DNA of 64,000 bases, from the NCBI RefSeq assembly GCF_030816965.1, contig NZ_JAUSYQ010000002.1, positions 6,500,001 to 6,564,000 of the forward strand. Direction: 5' to 3'. The stretch comes from Streptomyces canus (GTDB taxonomy: Bacteria > Actinomycetota > Actinomycetes > Streptomycetales > Streptomycetaceae). The translations under genes were made by a program, and so were the position numbers. Below, in pieces: positions 23,415-31,889 of this stretch (position 1 is its first letter; each line of letters starts with the position of its first letter). Below the pieces are notes generated by a model. The model was not told where the DNA came from. It saw only the letters and a list, made by a program, of their open reading frames with translations, and made no database searches.

Positions 23415-24655
23415 CTGCCGCTCCACCACCGGGCGTCGAGCGCCATCTTCCGCATCTGGGCGATGGTCAGCGCGGGGGTCGCACGGGTCGCGGGCTCGTA
23501 CTGGGTGCCGGCGTTGAAGGCGCTGATCACCACGCGCCTGCCGTCGGCGCGCATGGTGTCGACGGTCCACATGACCTGGTCGGCCCTGTCCCCCCGGCCC
23601 TGTCTGACGGCGACCCGGGTGCCGTCGGGCAGGGTCTCGGAGTTCGAGCCGAAGAGGTCGCCGGCCGAGTCCAGCATGTTCGGCTGCACATTGACCTGGA
23701 CCATGCTCCTGCCCTTGCCGTCGTCGACCACGGCGTAGGCGAAGTCGCCGTCGTCGCTGCTCTTGTCGGTCACCTTCAGTCCCTTGGGCAGCAGGGCCAG
23801 CAGGTTGGTGCGGGCGTGCAGGTCGGAGCCGGGGAGCTCCGGCTCGGGGAGGGGCTCGGGGAGGGCGTTCGCGACCGTGCGCCACTCCTTCGCCGCCGCC
23901 AGCCGCGTCAACTGAGCCGGGTTCAGCGGGGGATCGGTCCGGGTGACGGGCTTGTCCTTCTCGGCGGCCGCGTTCCACTCGCTGACGGTGATGTGCTGCC
24001 CGGTCGGGGTGACCAGTTCGGCGGTCCAGAGCTTCGTGTCCACCCGGCGGTCGGCATACTCGTACCTCTGGAGCACGGTGACCACGGAGCCGTCGGCCAG
24101 CCGACTCGTCTTGCAGGCGTCGTACGGGATGTACGCCCGGTCGGGGCACTGGGCCGCCTGCCGGGCCTCCGTACCGCCCGGCTGCACCCGGCCCACGCCG
24201 ACCTCGACGGCCGCGGCGCCGTCGCCGTCGTCGAAGACGAGCCCGGCGTACGGCGCGGGCACCTTCAGGTCGTCGGTCGGCTCGGTGCCCCGCCCGCGCT
24301 CCTCGCTGAATTCGCCCTCGGGCAACAGTTTCTTGAGGGTCTCGATCATCTGCTCGCCGGTCGCGGGCGTGGCCGTGACGCTCGGCTTCGGCTTGGCGGA
24401 GGCCGTCATGGACGACGGCACGGCCTCGGTCGCCGTACCGCCCGGCCGCAGGACCAGCGCTCCGCCGACGCAGGCGAGCACGACGCTCGCGGTGCCTCCG
24501 GCGACGGCGGCCCGCCGCACGAACCGCTTGCGCCGGCCCCGTGCCGCGCCGCGTGCGGCGAGGGCCGTGCGGTCGGTGTCGAACTCGCCGCCGGTCTCGT
24601 GCAGGGCGGTGACGAGCCGCTCCTCGAAGGGGTCCTTGTGCTGGTCTGTGAACAT
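23411..24655 (-). CDS. Membrane protein partner (putative anti-sigma factor) of the SigE-family sigma
   Basis: 414 residues with a cytosolic N-terminus of about 45, a basic stop-transfer stretch (RGRRKRFVRRAA), one membrane helix (about 48-69) and a large extracytoplasmic domain. It is co-oriented 52 bases downstream of an ECF sigma gene, the classic place for its regulator. It lacks the HxxxCxxC zinc-binding anti-sigma motif, so the assignment rests on position and topology. The external half repeats a motif (VTPTGQHITVSEWN and MRADGRRVVISAFN), suggesting two related sensory domains. Confidence 0.72.
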   Translation of the reverse strand: MFTDQHKDPFEERLVTALHETGGEFDTDRTALAARGAARGRRKRFVRRAAVAGGTASVVLACVGGALVLRPGGTATEAVPSSMTASAKPKPSVTATPATGEQMIETLKKLLPEGEFSEERGRGTEPTDDLKVPAPYAGLVFDDGDGAAAVEVGVGRVQPGGTEARQAAQCPDRAYIPYDACKTSRLADGSVVTVLQRYEYADRRVDTKLWTAELVTPTGQHITVSEWNAAAEKDKPVTRTDPPLNPAQLTRLAAAKEWRTVANALPEPLPEPELPGSDLHARTNLLALLPKGLKVTDKSSDDGDFAYAVVDDGKGRSMVQVNVQPNMLDSAGDLFGSNSETLPDGTRVAVRQGRGDRADQVMWTVDTMRADGRRVVISAFNAGTQYEPATRATPALTIAQMRKMALDARWWSGS

Positions 24656-24707
24656 GGGGCAGCCACCGTTCCGGGTCGGTCGGACGAAAGGGAAGTCAGG
24701 GGGCCGG

Positions 24708-25214
24708 TCAGGGCCGGGCGTAGGCGCCGATGTCCTCGCCGAGGAGCCCGCGCAGCTGCTTGAGGGCTCGGGTACAGCGCGTGCGGACGGCTGCCGCGCT
24801 GGCGTTCAGGACACCGGCGGTCTCCTCGATGGACCGGTCCTCCCAGTAGCGCAGGACGACCACGGCCCGGTCCTTGGCGGGCAGCCGTGCGAGGGCGTCG
24901 AGCAGCGTCAGCCGCAGGGGCGTGTCGACACCGGCGGCGGCCACGTCCGGCAGGACGTCGGTCGCGCGCTCTCTGCTGCTGCGGCGGCGCTGATGGGTCA
25001 GGAACACCCGGACCAGGACGGTCTGCGCGTACGCCGCGGGGTTGCCGACGAGGGAGATCCTGCTCCAGCGGACGTAGATCCGGCCGAGCGCCTCCTGCAC
25101 CAGGTCCTCCGCGAGATGAGTGTCACCCGCGGTCAGCAGACACGCCGACCGGTACAGGTGTCCGGCCCGGGCAGCGGCGAACTCCGCGTACTCGTCCGCG
25201 CGGGCCTGTCTCAT
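24708..25214 (-). CDS. ECF RNA polymerase sigma factor, SigE family
   Basis: 168 residues. Region 2 spans about 5-75 with EYAEFAAARAGHLYRSACLL and AEDLVQEALGRIYVRWSRI; region 4 spans about 105-160 with LPAKDRAVVVLRYWEDRSIEE and a helix-turn-helix ending AAAVRTRCTRALKQLR. This is the compact SigE-family pattern of actinobacteria. It directs transcription of a small extracytoplasmic-stress regulon together with its membrane partner downstream. A matching ECF-type promoter lies upstream, suggesting autoregulation. Confidence 0.93.
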   Translation of the reverse strand: MRQARADEYAEFAAARAGHLYRSACLLTAGDTHLAEDLVQEALGRIYVRWSRISLVGNPAAYAQTVLVRVFLTHQRRRSSRERATDVLPDVAAAGVDTPLRLTLLDALARLPAKDRAVVVLRYWEDRSIEETAGVLNASAAAVRTRCTRALKQLRGLLGEDIGAYARP

Positions 25215-25265
25215 GTGTTCCCCCTGGTGCTGTGTGCCCGGCCGTGGAAGACGTCCTCACTTCAC

Positions 25266-25293
25266 TGACGCTGTGGGGTGGGGAGAATGTTTC
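25266..25293 (-). promoter_or_regulatory. ECF-type promoter upstream of the sigma factor gene
   Basis: On the minus strand GAAAC (25293-25289) is followed by 17 bases and GCGTCA (25271-25266), the GAAC/CGTC-type layout recognised by ECF sigma factors. It lies about 52 bases before the sigma gene start. Probably the autoregulatory promoter. Confidence 0.5.
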
Positions 25294-25330
25294 AGATGAC
25301 CTGGACACAGTCCGCGACGCAAGGGGACGG

Positions 25331-25735
25331 ATGCCGATGACCACCCAGCCACCGCCCTACGGCAACCAGCCCCACCCGTACGGCGCCCCACCGGGTTTCG
25401 GCCCGCCACCGCCCCCGTCGGCCTTCACCTCTCAGCCGCCCCAAGAGGCGCCCGGGGGCCCGGAGTTCATGGCCGTCGACCGGCACAACTCCATCGTCGT
25501 CGACTCCGCGGGCGTCGCCTTCGAGGACCACGGCCACTCCGCCGAGTTCCCCTGGCACGAGATCCGCAGCGTCCACTACAAGGCCGGCCCGAATGGCAAG
25601 ACCCTGATGATGGCCGTCGTCCACCTCGACAGCCGCTTCTACGAGTGCGTCGTCGACGCGAAGAGCCGGGACACCCTGGGCCGGTGGTTCGCCCAGCTGG
25701 CACCGGTCCTCGGGTACTACCGGCCACTGGCGTGA
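25331..25735 (+). CDS. Hypothetical Pro-rich protein with PH-like domain (paralogue of the gene at 19877)
   Basis: 134 residues, unknown function. The first 45 are Pro/Gly/Gln-rich and disordered (PPYGNQPHPYGAPPGFG). The C-terminal domain aligns position by position with the protein encoded at 19877-20389: IVVDSAGVAF, EFPWHEIRSVHY, GKTLMMAVVHLDSRFYECVV, SRDTLGRWFAQLAPVLGYY. AAGGGG precedes the ATG; a second ATG two codons later is possible. The stop overlaps the next gene (GTGA), so the two are translationally coupled. Divergent from the sigma factor gene. Confidence 0.7.
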   Translation: MPMTTQPPPYGNQPHPYGAPPGFGPPPPPSAFTSQPPQEAPGGPEFMAVDRHNSIVVDSAGVAFEDHGHSAEFPWHEIRSVHYKAGPNGKTLMMAVVHLDSRFYECVVDAKSRDTLGRWFAQLAPVLGYYRPLA

Positions 25736-26049
25736 CGGTGGACGCGGAGCTCCAGATCCACGAAGTGCGCAGCGCCACGGCGACGGAGGCGACGGTGGTC
25801 GTGCGCTGCCTCCGCGGCCCGGTCCGCCTCGGCGCCCGCTTCTCGCTGGTTCGCGACACACGGGCGCCGATCGATCTGACCGTGACGAGCATCGTGCGCT
25901 ACAACCGCCCGGACCGCGCGGTCGACCCCGGGCACTCCGCCCTGGTCACGCTCCGCGGCACGGGTGCGCAGGAGCTGCGACCGACGATCGGGGAGACGGG
26001 CCGGGAGATCATGCCGGTCGCCCAGGGCGACAACCCGGCCGCGCCCTGA
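25732..26049 (+). CDS. Hypothetical small protein coupled to the PH-like protein
   Basis: 105 residues, not recognised. Begins MTVDAELQIHEVRSATATEA and looks beta-rich and soluble (VVVRCLRGPVRLGARFSLV, IDLTVTSIVRYN, GHSALVTLRG), resembling a small beta-barrel of the translation-factor domain 2 type. The GTG start overlaps the stop of the preceding gene (GTGA), so production is tied to it. No signal peptide. Confidence 0.65.
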   Translation: MTVDAELQIHEVRSATATEATVVVRCLRGPVRLGARFSLVRDTRAPIDLTVTSIVRYNRPDRAVDPGHSALVTLRGTGAQELRPTIGETGREIMPVAQGDNPAAP

Positions 26050-26056
26050 CCAACGG

Positions 26057-27745
26057 CTACGGCAACCCGTGCACGTGCGGTCCCACCGTGCCCGACCACG
26101 CGTTGCCCGCCGCCGCGTCCCAGTTGGTCGACCAGGTCATGGCGCCGCGCAGGTCCGGGTAGGTCTTCGACGGCTTGAAGGAGCCGCAACCCGTCCCCTT
26201 CGTCAGGCAGTCCAGCGCGTTGTTCACCACGGAGGGCGAGACATAACCGCTGCCCGCCCCGCTCGTGGACGCCGGCAGGCCCAGCCCCACCTGCGACGGG
26301 GACAGTCCGCCCTCCAGCTGGATGCAGGCCAGGGCGGTCAGGAAGTCCACCGAGCCCTGGGAGTAGACCTTGCCGTCGCAGCCCAGCATCGAACCGCTGT
26401 TGTAGTACTGCATGTTGACGACCGTGAGGATGTCCTTCACGTTCAGCGCGGTCTGGAAGTACGCGTTGGACGTCGACTGCATGTCGATGGTCTGGGGCGC
26501 CATCGTGAGGATCAGACCCGGCCCCGCCTTTGCCGACAGCGATCGCAACGCCTGTGACATGTACGTCGCGTTGAGCCCGTTCTCCAGATCGATGTCGACT
26601 CCGTCGAAACCGTAGGTCTGCATCAGCGCGTACACCGAGTTCGCGAAGTTCGCCGCCGACGTCGGGTCGCTCACCGAGACCGTGCCGTTCTGGCCGCCCA
26701 CGGAGACGACGACCTTCTTCCCGGCCGCCTGCTTCGCCTTGATGTCCGCCTTGAACTGGTCGACCGTGTACCCGCCGAGCCCGGCCGAGTCCAGGGTGAA
26801 GGTCACGGCGCCCGGAGTCGTCGTGGCGTCCGCGAAGGCGACCGCGATGATGTCGTACTGCGACTGCACGGCCGACAGCTTCTGGACCGTCGCCCCGTTG
26901 TTGAAGTTCTGCCAGTACCCGGTGACCGCGTGCTTGGGCAGCGCGCTGCCCCCGTCGCCCGGGGAAGCGGTCGTCGTCCCCGTCACCGCGCCCGACTTCA
27001 CCGACTCACCCGCCGAGTTCACGGCCGTGACCTGGAAGCTGTACGAGGTCGACGCGGCCAGTCCGGTCACGGTCGCCGACGTCCCGGTCACCGCCGTGAC
27101 CTTCGTACCGTTCCGGTAGACGTTGTAGCCCGTCGCGCCCGACACCGCGTTCCAGGACAGGGAGACGGACGACGAGGACGTGCCGGAGACCGCCAGGCCG
27201 GCCGGTGCCGCCGGGACCGTGGGGGCGGGATCGCCCCCGCCGCCCCCGTCCGGGCCGTACACCGACACGTCGTCCGCGAGGTACGCGGCCTGTCCGTACC
27301 AGCCGTGCGTGTACACCGTCACCGAGGTCGTCGAGGCGCCCGTCGTGAAGGTGGTCGTCAGCTGCTTCCAGGACGCGGTGTCGGGGGTCCAGGTCGACAC
27401 GTCCGTCGTGCCGGTGCCGGTCGCGCCCAGGTAGGCGTAGCCGCCCTGTACCCAGGCGCTCAGCGTGTACGTGGCATTCGGCTTCACGGCCACCGACTGG
27501 ACGCACTTGGCGTTGTCCTGCCCGGCCGGCGTCGCCCTCAGCGCGGCCGAGCCGCCGTGCACGGGGGAGGAGACGGTCGTACCGCTGCTCGCCGAACAGG
27601 TCCAGTGGGTCAGGCCGGACTCGAAGCCGGCGTTCTTGGCGTTGTTGACGTCCGCGGCGGACGCGGGGCCCGCGACAGCCAGGGCGAGTGCCGTAACGAG
27701 GGCCGCGGTCCAGAACCGCGCCGTTCTTCTGCTGAGTATGAGCAT
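26057..27745 (-). CDS. Secreted chitinase, CBM-FnIII-GH18
   Basis: 562-residue exported chitinase hydrolysing beta-1,4-GlcNAc polymers. The signal peptide ends at GPASAADV. Residues about 32-170 are a carbohydrate-binding beta-sandwich (NAGFESGLTHWTC...SVYGPDG). After a Gly-rich linker comes a fibronectin III domain (APAGLAVSGTSSSSVSLSWN...VTGTT), then a GH18 barrel from about residue 265 beginning AVTGYWQNFNNG. The catalytic motif FDGVDIDLENG contains the acid Glu at about 388. The ATG start is placed right behind a DasR-type operator. The domain order matches Streptomyces chitinases of the ChiA/ChiC group. Confidence 0.94.
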   Translation of the reverse strand: MLILSRRTARFWTAALVTALALAVAGPASAADVNNAKNAGFESGLTHWTCSASSGTTVSSPVHGGSAALRATPAGQDNAKCVQSVAVKPNATYTLSAWVQGGYAYLGATGTGTTDVSTWTPDTASWKQLTTTFTTGASTTSVTVYTHGWYGQAAYLADDVSVYGPDGGGGGDPAPTVPAAPAGLAVSGTSSSSVSLSWNAVSGATGYNVYRNGTKVTAVTGTSATVTGLAASTSYSFQVTAVNSAGESVKSGAVTGTTTASPGDGGSALPKHAVTGYWQNFNNGATVQKLSAVQSQYDIIAVAFADATTTPGAVTFTLDSAGLGGYTVDQFKADIKAKQAAGKKVVVSVGGQNGTVSVSDPTSAANFANSVYALMQTYGFDGVDIDLENGLNATYMSQALRSLSAKAGPGLILTMAPQTIDMQSTSNAYFQTALNVKDILTVVNMQYYNSGSMLGCDGKVYSQGSVDFLTALACIQLEGGLSPSQVGLGLPASTSGAGSGYVSPSVVNNALDCLTKGTGCGSFKPSKTYPDLRGAMTWSTNWDAAAGNAWSGTVGPHVHGLP

Positions 27746-27752
27746 GACAAGA

Positions 27753-27781
27753 AAGTTGGTCCAGACCAATACGGCTGTCAA
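27753..27781 (-). promoter_or_regulatory. Chitinase promoter with DasR-responsive element (dre)
   Basis: On the minus strand a perfect TTGACA (27781-27776) is followed after 17 bases by CAACTT (27758-27753). The spacer and -10 are covered by TTGGTCTGGACCAA (27756-27769), which matches the dre core TGGTCTAGACCA with one central change. DasR, the GlcNAc-6-phosphate-responsive GntR repressor, binds such sites on Streptomyces chitinase and chitobiose-uptake genes. It predicts induction by chitin breakdown products. Confidence 0.8.
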
Positions 27782-27909
27782 GGATGCCGTCAGGGGTGGG
27801 TGCGCAACCGGCCTTTCTCTGGCCCGCGCACGTGGCAAGTGCGCCCCATCTGGGCAGTAATCGCCCGCTTTTGATCCCTCGTGCAGGCCAGGAAGTCAAA
27901 GAATCGCTG

Positions 27910-27938
27910 TTCTCCGGCCATAGAGCCGTGGTTACAGT
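27910..27938 (+). promoter_or_regulatory. Candidate promoter of the Tad pilus operon
   Basis: TTCTCC (27910-27915) and TACAGT (27933-27938) are separated by 17 bases and would give a leader of about 78 bases before the first Tad-operon gene. The -10 is good and the -35 weak. No operator-like symmetry was seen. Confidence 0.35.
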
Positions 27939-28022
27939 GCTCAGGTAGTCACGCAGTGAAGTCGACCGGGTGCGCCGGAGTGATCCGTCGGACCCACGGG
28001 CATGGGATACGGGGAGCTGCGC

Positions 28023-28892
28023 GTGCCAACTGCCATCGCCGTGACCGGTGCCGACATGGCGCTGCCGGCGCAGGACGAGCGGACTCTGCCCGCCGTCGTG
28101 CTCGACGGCCTCGGCCGGCAGCCGCTCGACCACTCGCTCGCCGCCCTCCAGGCACTGATCGACCAGCACGGCCATGTGATCGTCGTGTACTCCCGTGCCG
28201 TGCCCCCGGAGGTGGACCAGCGGCTGCGCACCGTGCGTTCCCTCCTGGAGAGCGACCGGATCGCCCTGTTCCGGCCCGATCTGCCGCCCCTCGGGATCGC
28301 CGTCCTCGCCCGCCAGTTGAGACAGCTCGCCTCCTGCGACCTCAGCCCGGGCGTCCTCGCCTCGGCCGGCCGGCTGCTCACCCACTACCTCCACGCGGGC
28401 GCGCTCCTCGGCTCGGTGGCCAAGCTCGACCGGGTCCCCGTCGGCCTGAAGTCGCACGCCAAGTCCTGGGTGCCGGGCAGTCAGTTCGCCGTGCTCGCCC
28501 ACCCCCAGCCGCAGCTCGTCAGGATCGCCCCGGACGCCACGCTCGCCGGCCCGGAGTTCGCCACCTCGATGCTGGTCGCGCGCGGTCAGCTCCAGTCCGA
28601 CTGGGTCTCCGGGGCGCTGGCCAAGTCCTGGCGGATCCAGGGGCTGCGCGAGAGCCCGCTGCCCGCCGAGTCCGCCGAGTGGTGGGGCACCGGCAAGCTG
28701 ATCGAGTTCTGCAGCTTCCTGCCCGACCTGTCCGTCCTTTACCAACTGGTCACCTCGGTACGGCAGAACGTCTGTCACTGGTGCGGTATCGACGTCATCG
28801 GTGACCGCTGCGTGTTCTGTTCGGCCACCGCACCCGTGACGCCCGTTCCTCAGAACCAAATGCAGCAACAGCACCAACTGCCCGCCGGGTGA
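28023..28892 (+). CDS. Conserved zinc-ribbon protein heading the Tad locus
   Basis: About 289 residues, function unknown. The GTG at 28023 is preferred because GGGGAG stands six bases upstream; an in-frame ATG 21 bases earlier is possible. The body is a globular alpha/beta protein with no membrane helix. The C-terminus carries CHWCGIDVIGDRCVFC, two CxxC pairs forming a zinc ribbon, followed by a Gln-rich tail. It precedes cpaB by 66 bases on the same strand, so it is probably co-transcribed and has a regulatory or assembly role in the pilus system. Confidence 0.65.
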   Translation: MPTAIAVTGADMALPAQDERTLPAVVLDGLGRQPLDHSLAALQALIDQHGHVIVVYSRAVPPEVDQRLRTVRSLLESDRIALFRPDLPPLGIAVLARQLRQLASCDLSPGVLASAGRLLTHYLHAGALLGSVAKLDRVPVGLKSHAKSWVPGSQFAVLAHPQPQLVRIAPDATLAGPEFATSMLVARGQLQSDWVSGALAKSWRIQGLRESPLPAESAEWWGTGKLIEFCSFLPDLSVLYQLVTSVRQNVCHWCGIDVIGDRCVFCSATAPVTPVPQNQMQQQHQLPAG

Positions 28893-28958
28893 GCCGTACC
28901 GGATCGCCCCCGTCCCCGATTCCGCTCGACCGAGCCCCCCAACGAGGTTGTACGGTTC

Positions 28959-29666
28959 ATGAACTCCCGTCAGCGCCGCGGCGTGATACTCCTGCTCCTG
29001 TCGGTCCTGGGCGCCCTCGCGGCCTTCGCCGGCGTGCTCTCCGTCATCGACGACGTGAAGTCCAAGGTCGGCCCCGAGGTCACGGCGTACGAGGTCAAGA
29101 AGGACATCGAGCCCTACACCCGGCTCAGCGCGGCGCAGTTCGAGAAGACCGAGATGCCCGAGCGCTGGCTGTCCGCCAACGCGATCACCGACCTCGACGC
29201 CATCCGCGACAAGATCGCGGTGACGACCCTCAAGAAGGGCTCCCTGCTCCAGAGCGACATGATCGTCGACCAGCCCGCGCTCCAGCCCGGGCAGCAGGAG
29301 ATCGCCATCATGATCGACGCGGCCACCGGCGTCGCCGGCAAGATCACGGCGGGCTCCGCGGTCAACGTGTACGCCACCTTCGAGGGACAGAAGGAGGGTG
29401 ACCCCGACCAGTCCAAGATCATCGTGACGAACGCCCGGGTCCTGGACGTCGGCGACCTCACCCCGCTCCAGCCGGACGCCGACGACCACACCCGCGCGGC
29501 GACCGAGGCCCGCCCCATCACCTTCGCCCTCTCCGCCCTCGACGCCCAGCGCATCACGTACGCCGAGTCGTTCGCCAAGCGGGTCCGGCTCGCCCTGGTC
29601 GCGCCGGGCGAGACCGGGACCGTGCCCGAGCAGGAGCGCACGTACGAACTCGCGAAGGACAAGTGA
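28959..29666 (+). CDS. cpaB: Flp pilus assembly protein CpaB (RcpC)
   Basis: 235 residues with one N-terminal membrane helix (VILLLLSVLGALAAFAGVL) and a SAF domain, starting VTAYEVKKDIEPYTRLSAAQF, then the CpaB beta-clip with ALQPGQQEIAIMIDAATGVAGKI and GSAVNVYATF. In Gram-negatives CpaB/RcpC partners the secretin. In this Gram-positive it must act at the cytoplasmic membrane or wall side, and no secretin gene is present. Followed by cpaE after nine bases. Confidence 0.9.
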   Translation: MNSRQRRGVILLLLSVLGALAAFAGVLSVIDDVKSKVGPEVTAYEVKKDIEPYTRLSAAQFEKTEMPERWLSANAITDLDAIRDKIAVTTLKKGSLLQSDMIVDQPALQPGQQEIAIMIDAATGVAGKITAGSAVNVYATFEGQKEGDPDQSKIIVTNARVLDVGDLTPLQPDADDHTRAATEARPITFALSALDAQRITYAESFAKRVRLALVAPGETGTVPEQERTYELAKDK

Positions 29667-29675
29667 GAGGCCGCC

Positions 29676-30926
29676 ATGCCCACGAGGATCCTCCCGGCAG
29701 TCGGCGACGCGGACGCGGTCCGCTCCCTCACCACGCTGCTCAGCCAGCTCCCGGACGCCGAGCCGGTCGGCCCGGTGACCGACTCCACCCAGCTCATCGA
29801 CACCCTCGCGCGCCTGGCGTCCGAGTCCATCGACGAGCTGCCCGAGGTCGTCGTGGTGCACGAGCGGATCGGGCCCGTCCCGGCCCTGGAGCTGATCCGT
29901 GAGGTCGCCCTGCGCTTCCCGGCCGTCGGCGTCATCCTCGTCACCTCCGACGTCAGTCCCGGCCTCTTCCAGGCCGCCATGGACTACGGCGCCCGCGGTC
30001 TGATCTCCCTCCCGCTCGGCTACGAGGAGCTCGCCACCCGGGTGCACGCGGTCGCCCAGTGGTCGGTGGGCGTACGACGGCACCTGGGCGCCGCCACCGA
30101 CGTGTTCACCGGCGCCGGCGGCACCGTCGTCACGGTCAGCGGCGCGAAGGGCGGCGTCGGCGCCACCATGACCGCCATCCAGCTCGCCCTCGCCGCCCAG
30201 GCCTCCGGCCGCACCACCGCCCTGCTCGACATGGACCTCCAGACCGGCGACGTCGCCTCCTACCTGGACGTCCAGTTCCGCCGCTCGGTCGCCGACCTCG
30301 CCACCATCACCGACATCTCCCCGCGCGTCCTCGCCGACGCCGTCTTCCCCCACGACACGGGCCTGGCGCTGCTGCTCGCCCCCGGCGAGGGCGAACGCGG
30401 CGAGGAGGTCACCGAGCGCGCCGCCCGTCAGATCGTGAGCGCCCTGCGCTCCCGCTACGAGATCGTGGTGGTCGACTGCGGGGCACAACTCAGCGGGGCC
30501 GGCGCGGCGGTCGTGGAGATGGCCGACACGGCCCTGCTGGTCACCACGCCCGACGTGGTCGCCGTACGCGGCGCCAAGCGCGCCGTGCGCATGTGGGACC
30601 GGCTCCAGGTCCGCAAGGCGGAGGAGACCACCGTCGTCGTCAACCGGCACAGCCGGGGTACGGAGATCCAGCCCGCGCTCATCCAGAAGATCACCGGCAC
30701 GGGCGTCGCGGCGACCGTGATCCCGGCGAACTTCAAGGAGCTCCAGGGCGCGGTGGACGCGGGCCGGGTCCACGAACTCGACGCCAAGGGCACGGTGAAG
30801 CAGGCCCTGTGGACGCTCGCCGGTGAACTGGGCCTGGTCAAGGGCTCGGAGGCGAACTCCCATCGCAACGGCGGCCGGGAGCGCGGCGCGCTGACCTTCC
30901 GGCGGCGCAGGGAGCTCGGGAGGTGA
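29676..30926 (+). CDS. cpaE: Tad pilus localisation ATPase CpaE/TadZ
   Basis: 416 residues. The N-terminal 130 form a receiver-like domain without a phosphorylation site signature (VGVILVTSDVSPGLFQAAMDYGARG). The C-terminal MinD/ParA-type ATPase has the deviant Walker A VSGAKGGVGATMTA near residue 155 and LLDMDLQTGDVASYL. TadZ proteins localise the pilus machine. The stop overlaps the next gene's GTG (GTGA). Confidence 0.9.
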   Translation: MPTRILPAVGDADAVRSLTTLLSQLPDAEPVGPVTDSTQLIDTLARLASESIDELPEVVVVHERIGPVPALELIREVALRFPAVGVILVTSDVSPGLFQAAMDYGARGLISLPLGYEELATRVHAVAQWSVGVRRHLGAATDVFTGAGGTVVTVSGAKGGVGATMTAIQLALAAQASGRTTALLDMDLQTGDVASYLDVQFRRSVADLATITDISPRVLADAVFPHDTGLALLLAPGEGERGEEVTERAARQIVSALRSRYEIVVVDCGAQLSGAGAAVVEMADTALLVTTPDVVAVRGAKRAVRMWDRLQVRKAEETTVVVNRHSRGTEIQPALIQKITGTGVAATVIPANFKELQGAVDAGRVHELDAKGTVKQALWTLAGELGLVKGSEANSHRNGGRERGALTFRRRRELGR

Positions 30927-31498
30927 GCGCCGCGGCAGTGGGGGCCAGTCCGGCGGATCCGGCCGGTCGCGGGAAGGGGCACTTCCCGGCCGAGCCGGGC
31001 GGGAGCCGGGGCGGACAGCCCCGACGCGAGGTCTCGACGACCGACCTTGCCGCGGCCGGGGGCACGGGCGTCAGGGGCACGGGCTGCCCGCCCCGCGACG
31101 CCGAGCCGGCCGGCCGGGCAGATCCGGAGCGGTCCCGCGGGGACGACGGCCAGGTCACCGTCGAGTTCCTCGGGATGACTCCGCTGATCCTGATCACGCT
31201 GGTGTTGCTGTGGCAGTTCGTGCTGCTGGGGTACACCTTCACGCTCGCGGGGAATGCTGCGGACGAGGCGGTACGGGCCGCGACGGCCGCGCCGCCCGGG
31301 GAGCGGGAGGCCGCGTGCGAACAGGCGGGACTGGACAAGCTGCCCGGCGCCTGGAGCGGCCAGGTGAGCTGCAGCACCGGCGGCGGCTATGTCACGGCCG
31401 ATGTCCACCTCGACGTCCCTGTTCTGTTCCCGGGCGCGATCGCCTTCCCCTTCCAGGTCGACGGACACGCGGGCGCCGTGGAGGAGGACAAGGACTGA
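30923..31498 (+). CDS. TadE-like pilus protein 1
   Basis: 191 residues. Unusually long N-terminal leader (about 75 residues, basic and Gly/Pro-rich) before DDGQVTVEFLGMTPLILITLVLLWQFVLLGYTF. The G|QVTVEF junction places Glu at +5 and Phe at +6, the Flp-type prepilin peptidase site, followed by the pilin-like helix. A C-terminal domain has cysteines CEQAG and CSTGG. Minor pseudopilin or TadE. The GTG start overlaps cpaE; internal starts giving a shorter leader are possible. Confidence 0.8.
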   Translation: MSAAAVGASPADPAGRGKGHFPAEPGGSRGGQPRREVSTTDLAAAGGTGVRGTGCPPRDAEPAGRADPERSRGDDGQVTVEFLGMTPLILITLVLLWQFVLLGYTFTLAGNAADEAVRAATAAPPGEREAACEQAGLDKLPGAWSGQVSCSTGGGYVTADVHLDVPVLFPGAIAFPFQVDGHAGAVEEDKD

Positions 31499-31499
31499 G

Positions 31500-31877
31500 A
31501 TGTCGTACTCCCGGAAGAGCCGAAAGAGCTGGAAGAGCCGAAAAGACCGCGACCGCGGCCAAGTGGCCCTCGAATACCTGGGCTTCATCCCGATCCTCAT
31601 CCTCGTCGCCATGGCGGGCGTCCAGATCGGGCTCATCGCCTACACCGCCCAGCAGGCCGGTACGGCGGCCAGGGCCGGGGCGCGGGCCGCCTCGCTGGAC
31701 CGGAGCGCGCAGGAAGGCTGTGTGAACGCGATCAGCGACTGGCTGTCCGTCGACTGCGCCGAGGGTGGCGGCGGCGACTCGGTCACCGTCACCGCCACCG
31801 TCCAGATCCCCTCGATCGTCCCCGGCTGGGACTTCGATCCCGCCGTCAAGACCGCCACCATGCCGCTCGACCACTGA
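31500..31877 (+). CDS. TadE/TadF-like pilus protein 2
   Basis: 125 residues. The N-terminus is a Ser/Arg/Lys repeat (SRKSRKSWKSRKDRDRG) produced by a short imperfect DNA repeat. It is followed by the prepilin-type junction G|QVALEYLGFIPILILVAMAGVQIGL (Glu +5, Tyr +6) and a helix, then a small external domain with CVNAI and DCAEGG. Starts one base after the previous stop codon region; the ribosome site lies inside the upstream gene (GGAGGAGG). Confidence 0.82.
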   Translation: MSYSRKSRKSWKSRKDRDRGQVALEYLGFIPILILVAMAGVQIGLIAYTAQQAGTAARAGARAASLDRSAQEGCVNAISDWLSVDCAEGGGGDSVTVTATVQIPSIVPGWDFDPAVKTATMPLDH

Positions 31878-31889
31878 ACGAGGTACCTC

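Noticed and set aside
23411..24655. Classical zinc-binding anti-sigma factor
   Set aside because: The HxxxCxxC motif is absent, so only a positional, putative anti-sigma role is claimed.
27006..30863. Long 1,285-codon open frame on the minus strand over the chitinase and Tad genes
   Set aside because: It is the antisense shadow of high-GC coding sequence. Its amino acids are Gly/Arg/Asp-rich with no domain, while the opposite strand has complete, recognisable genes.
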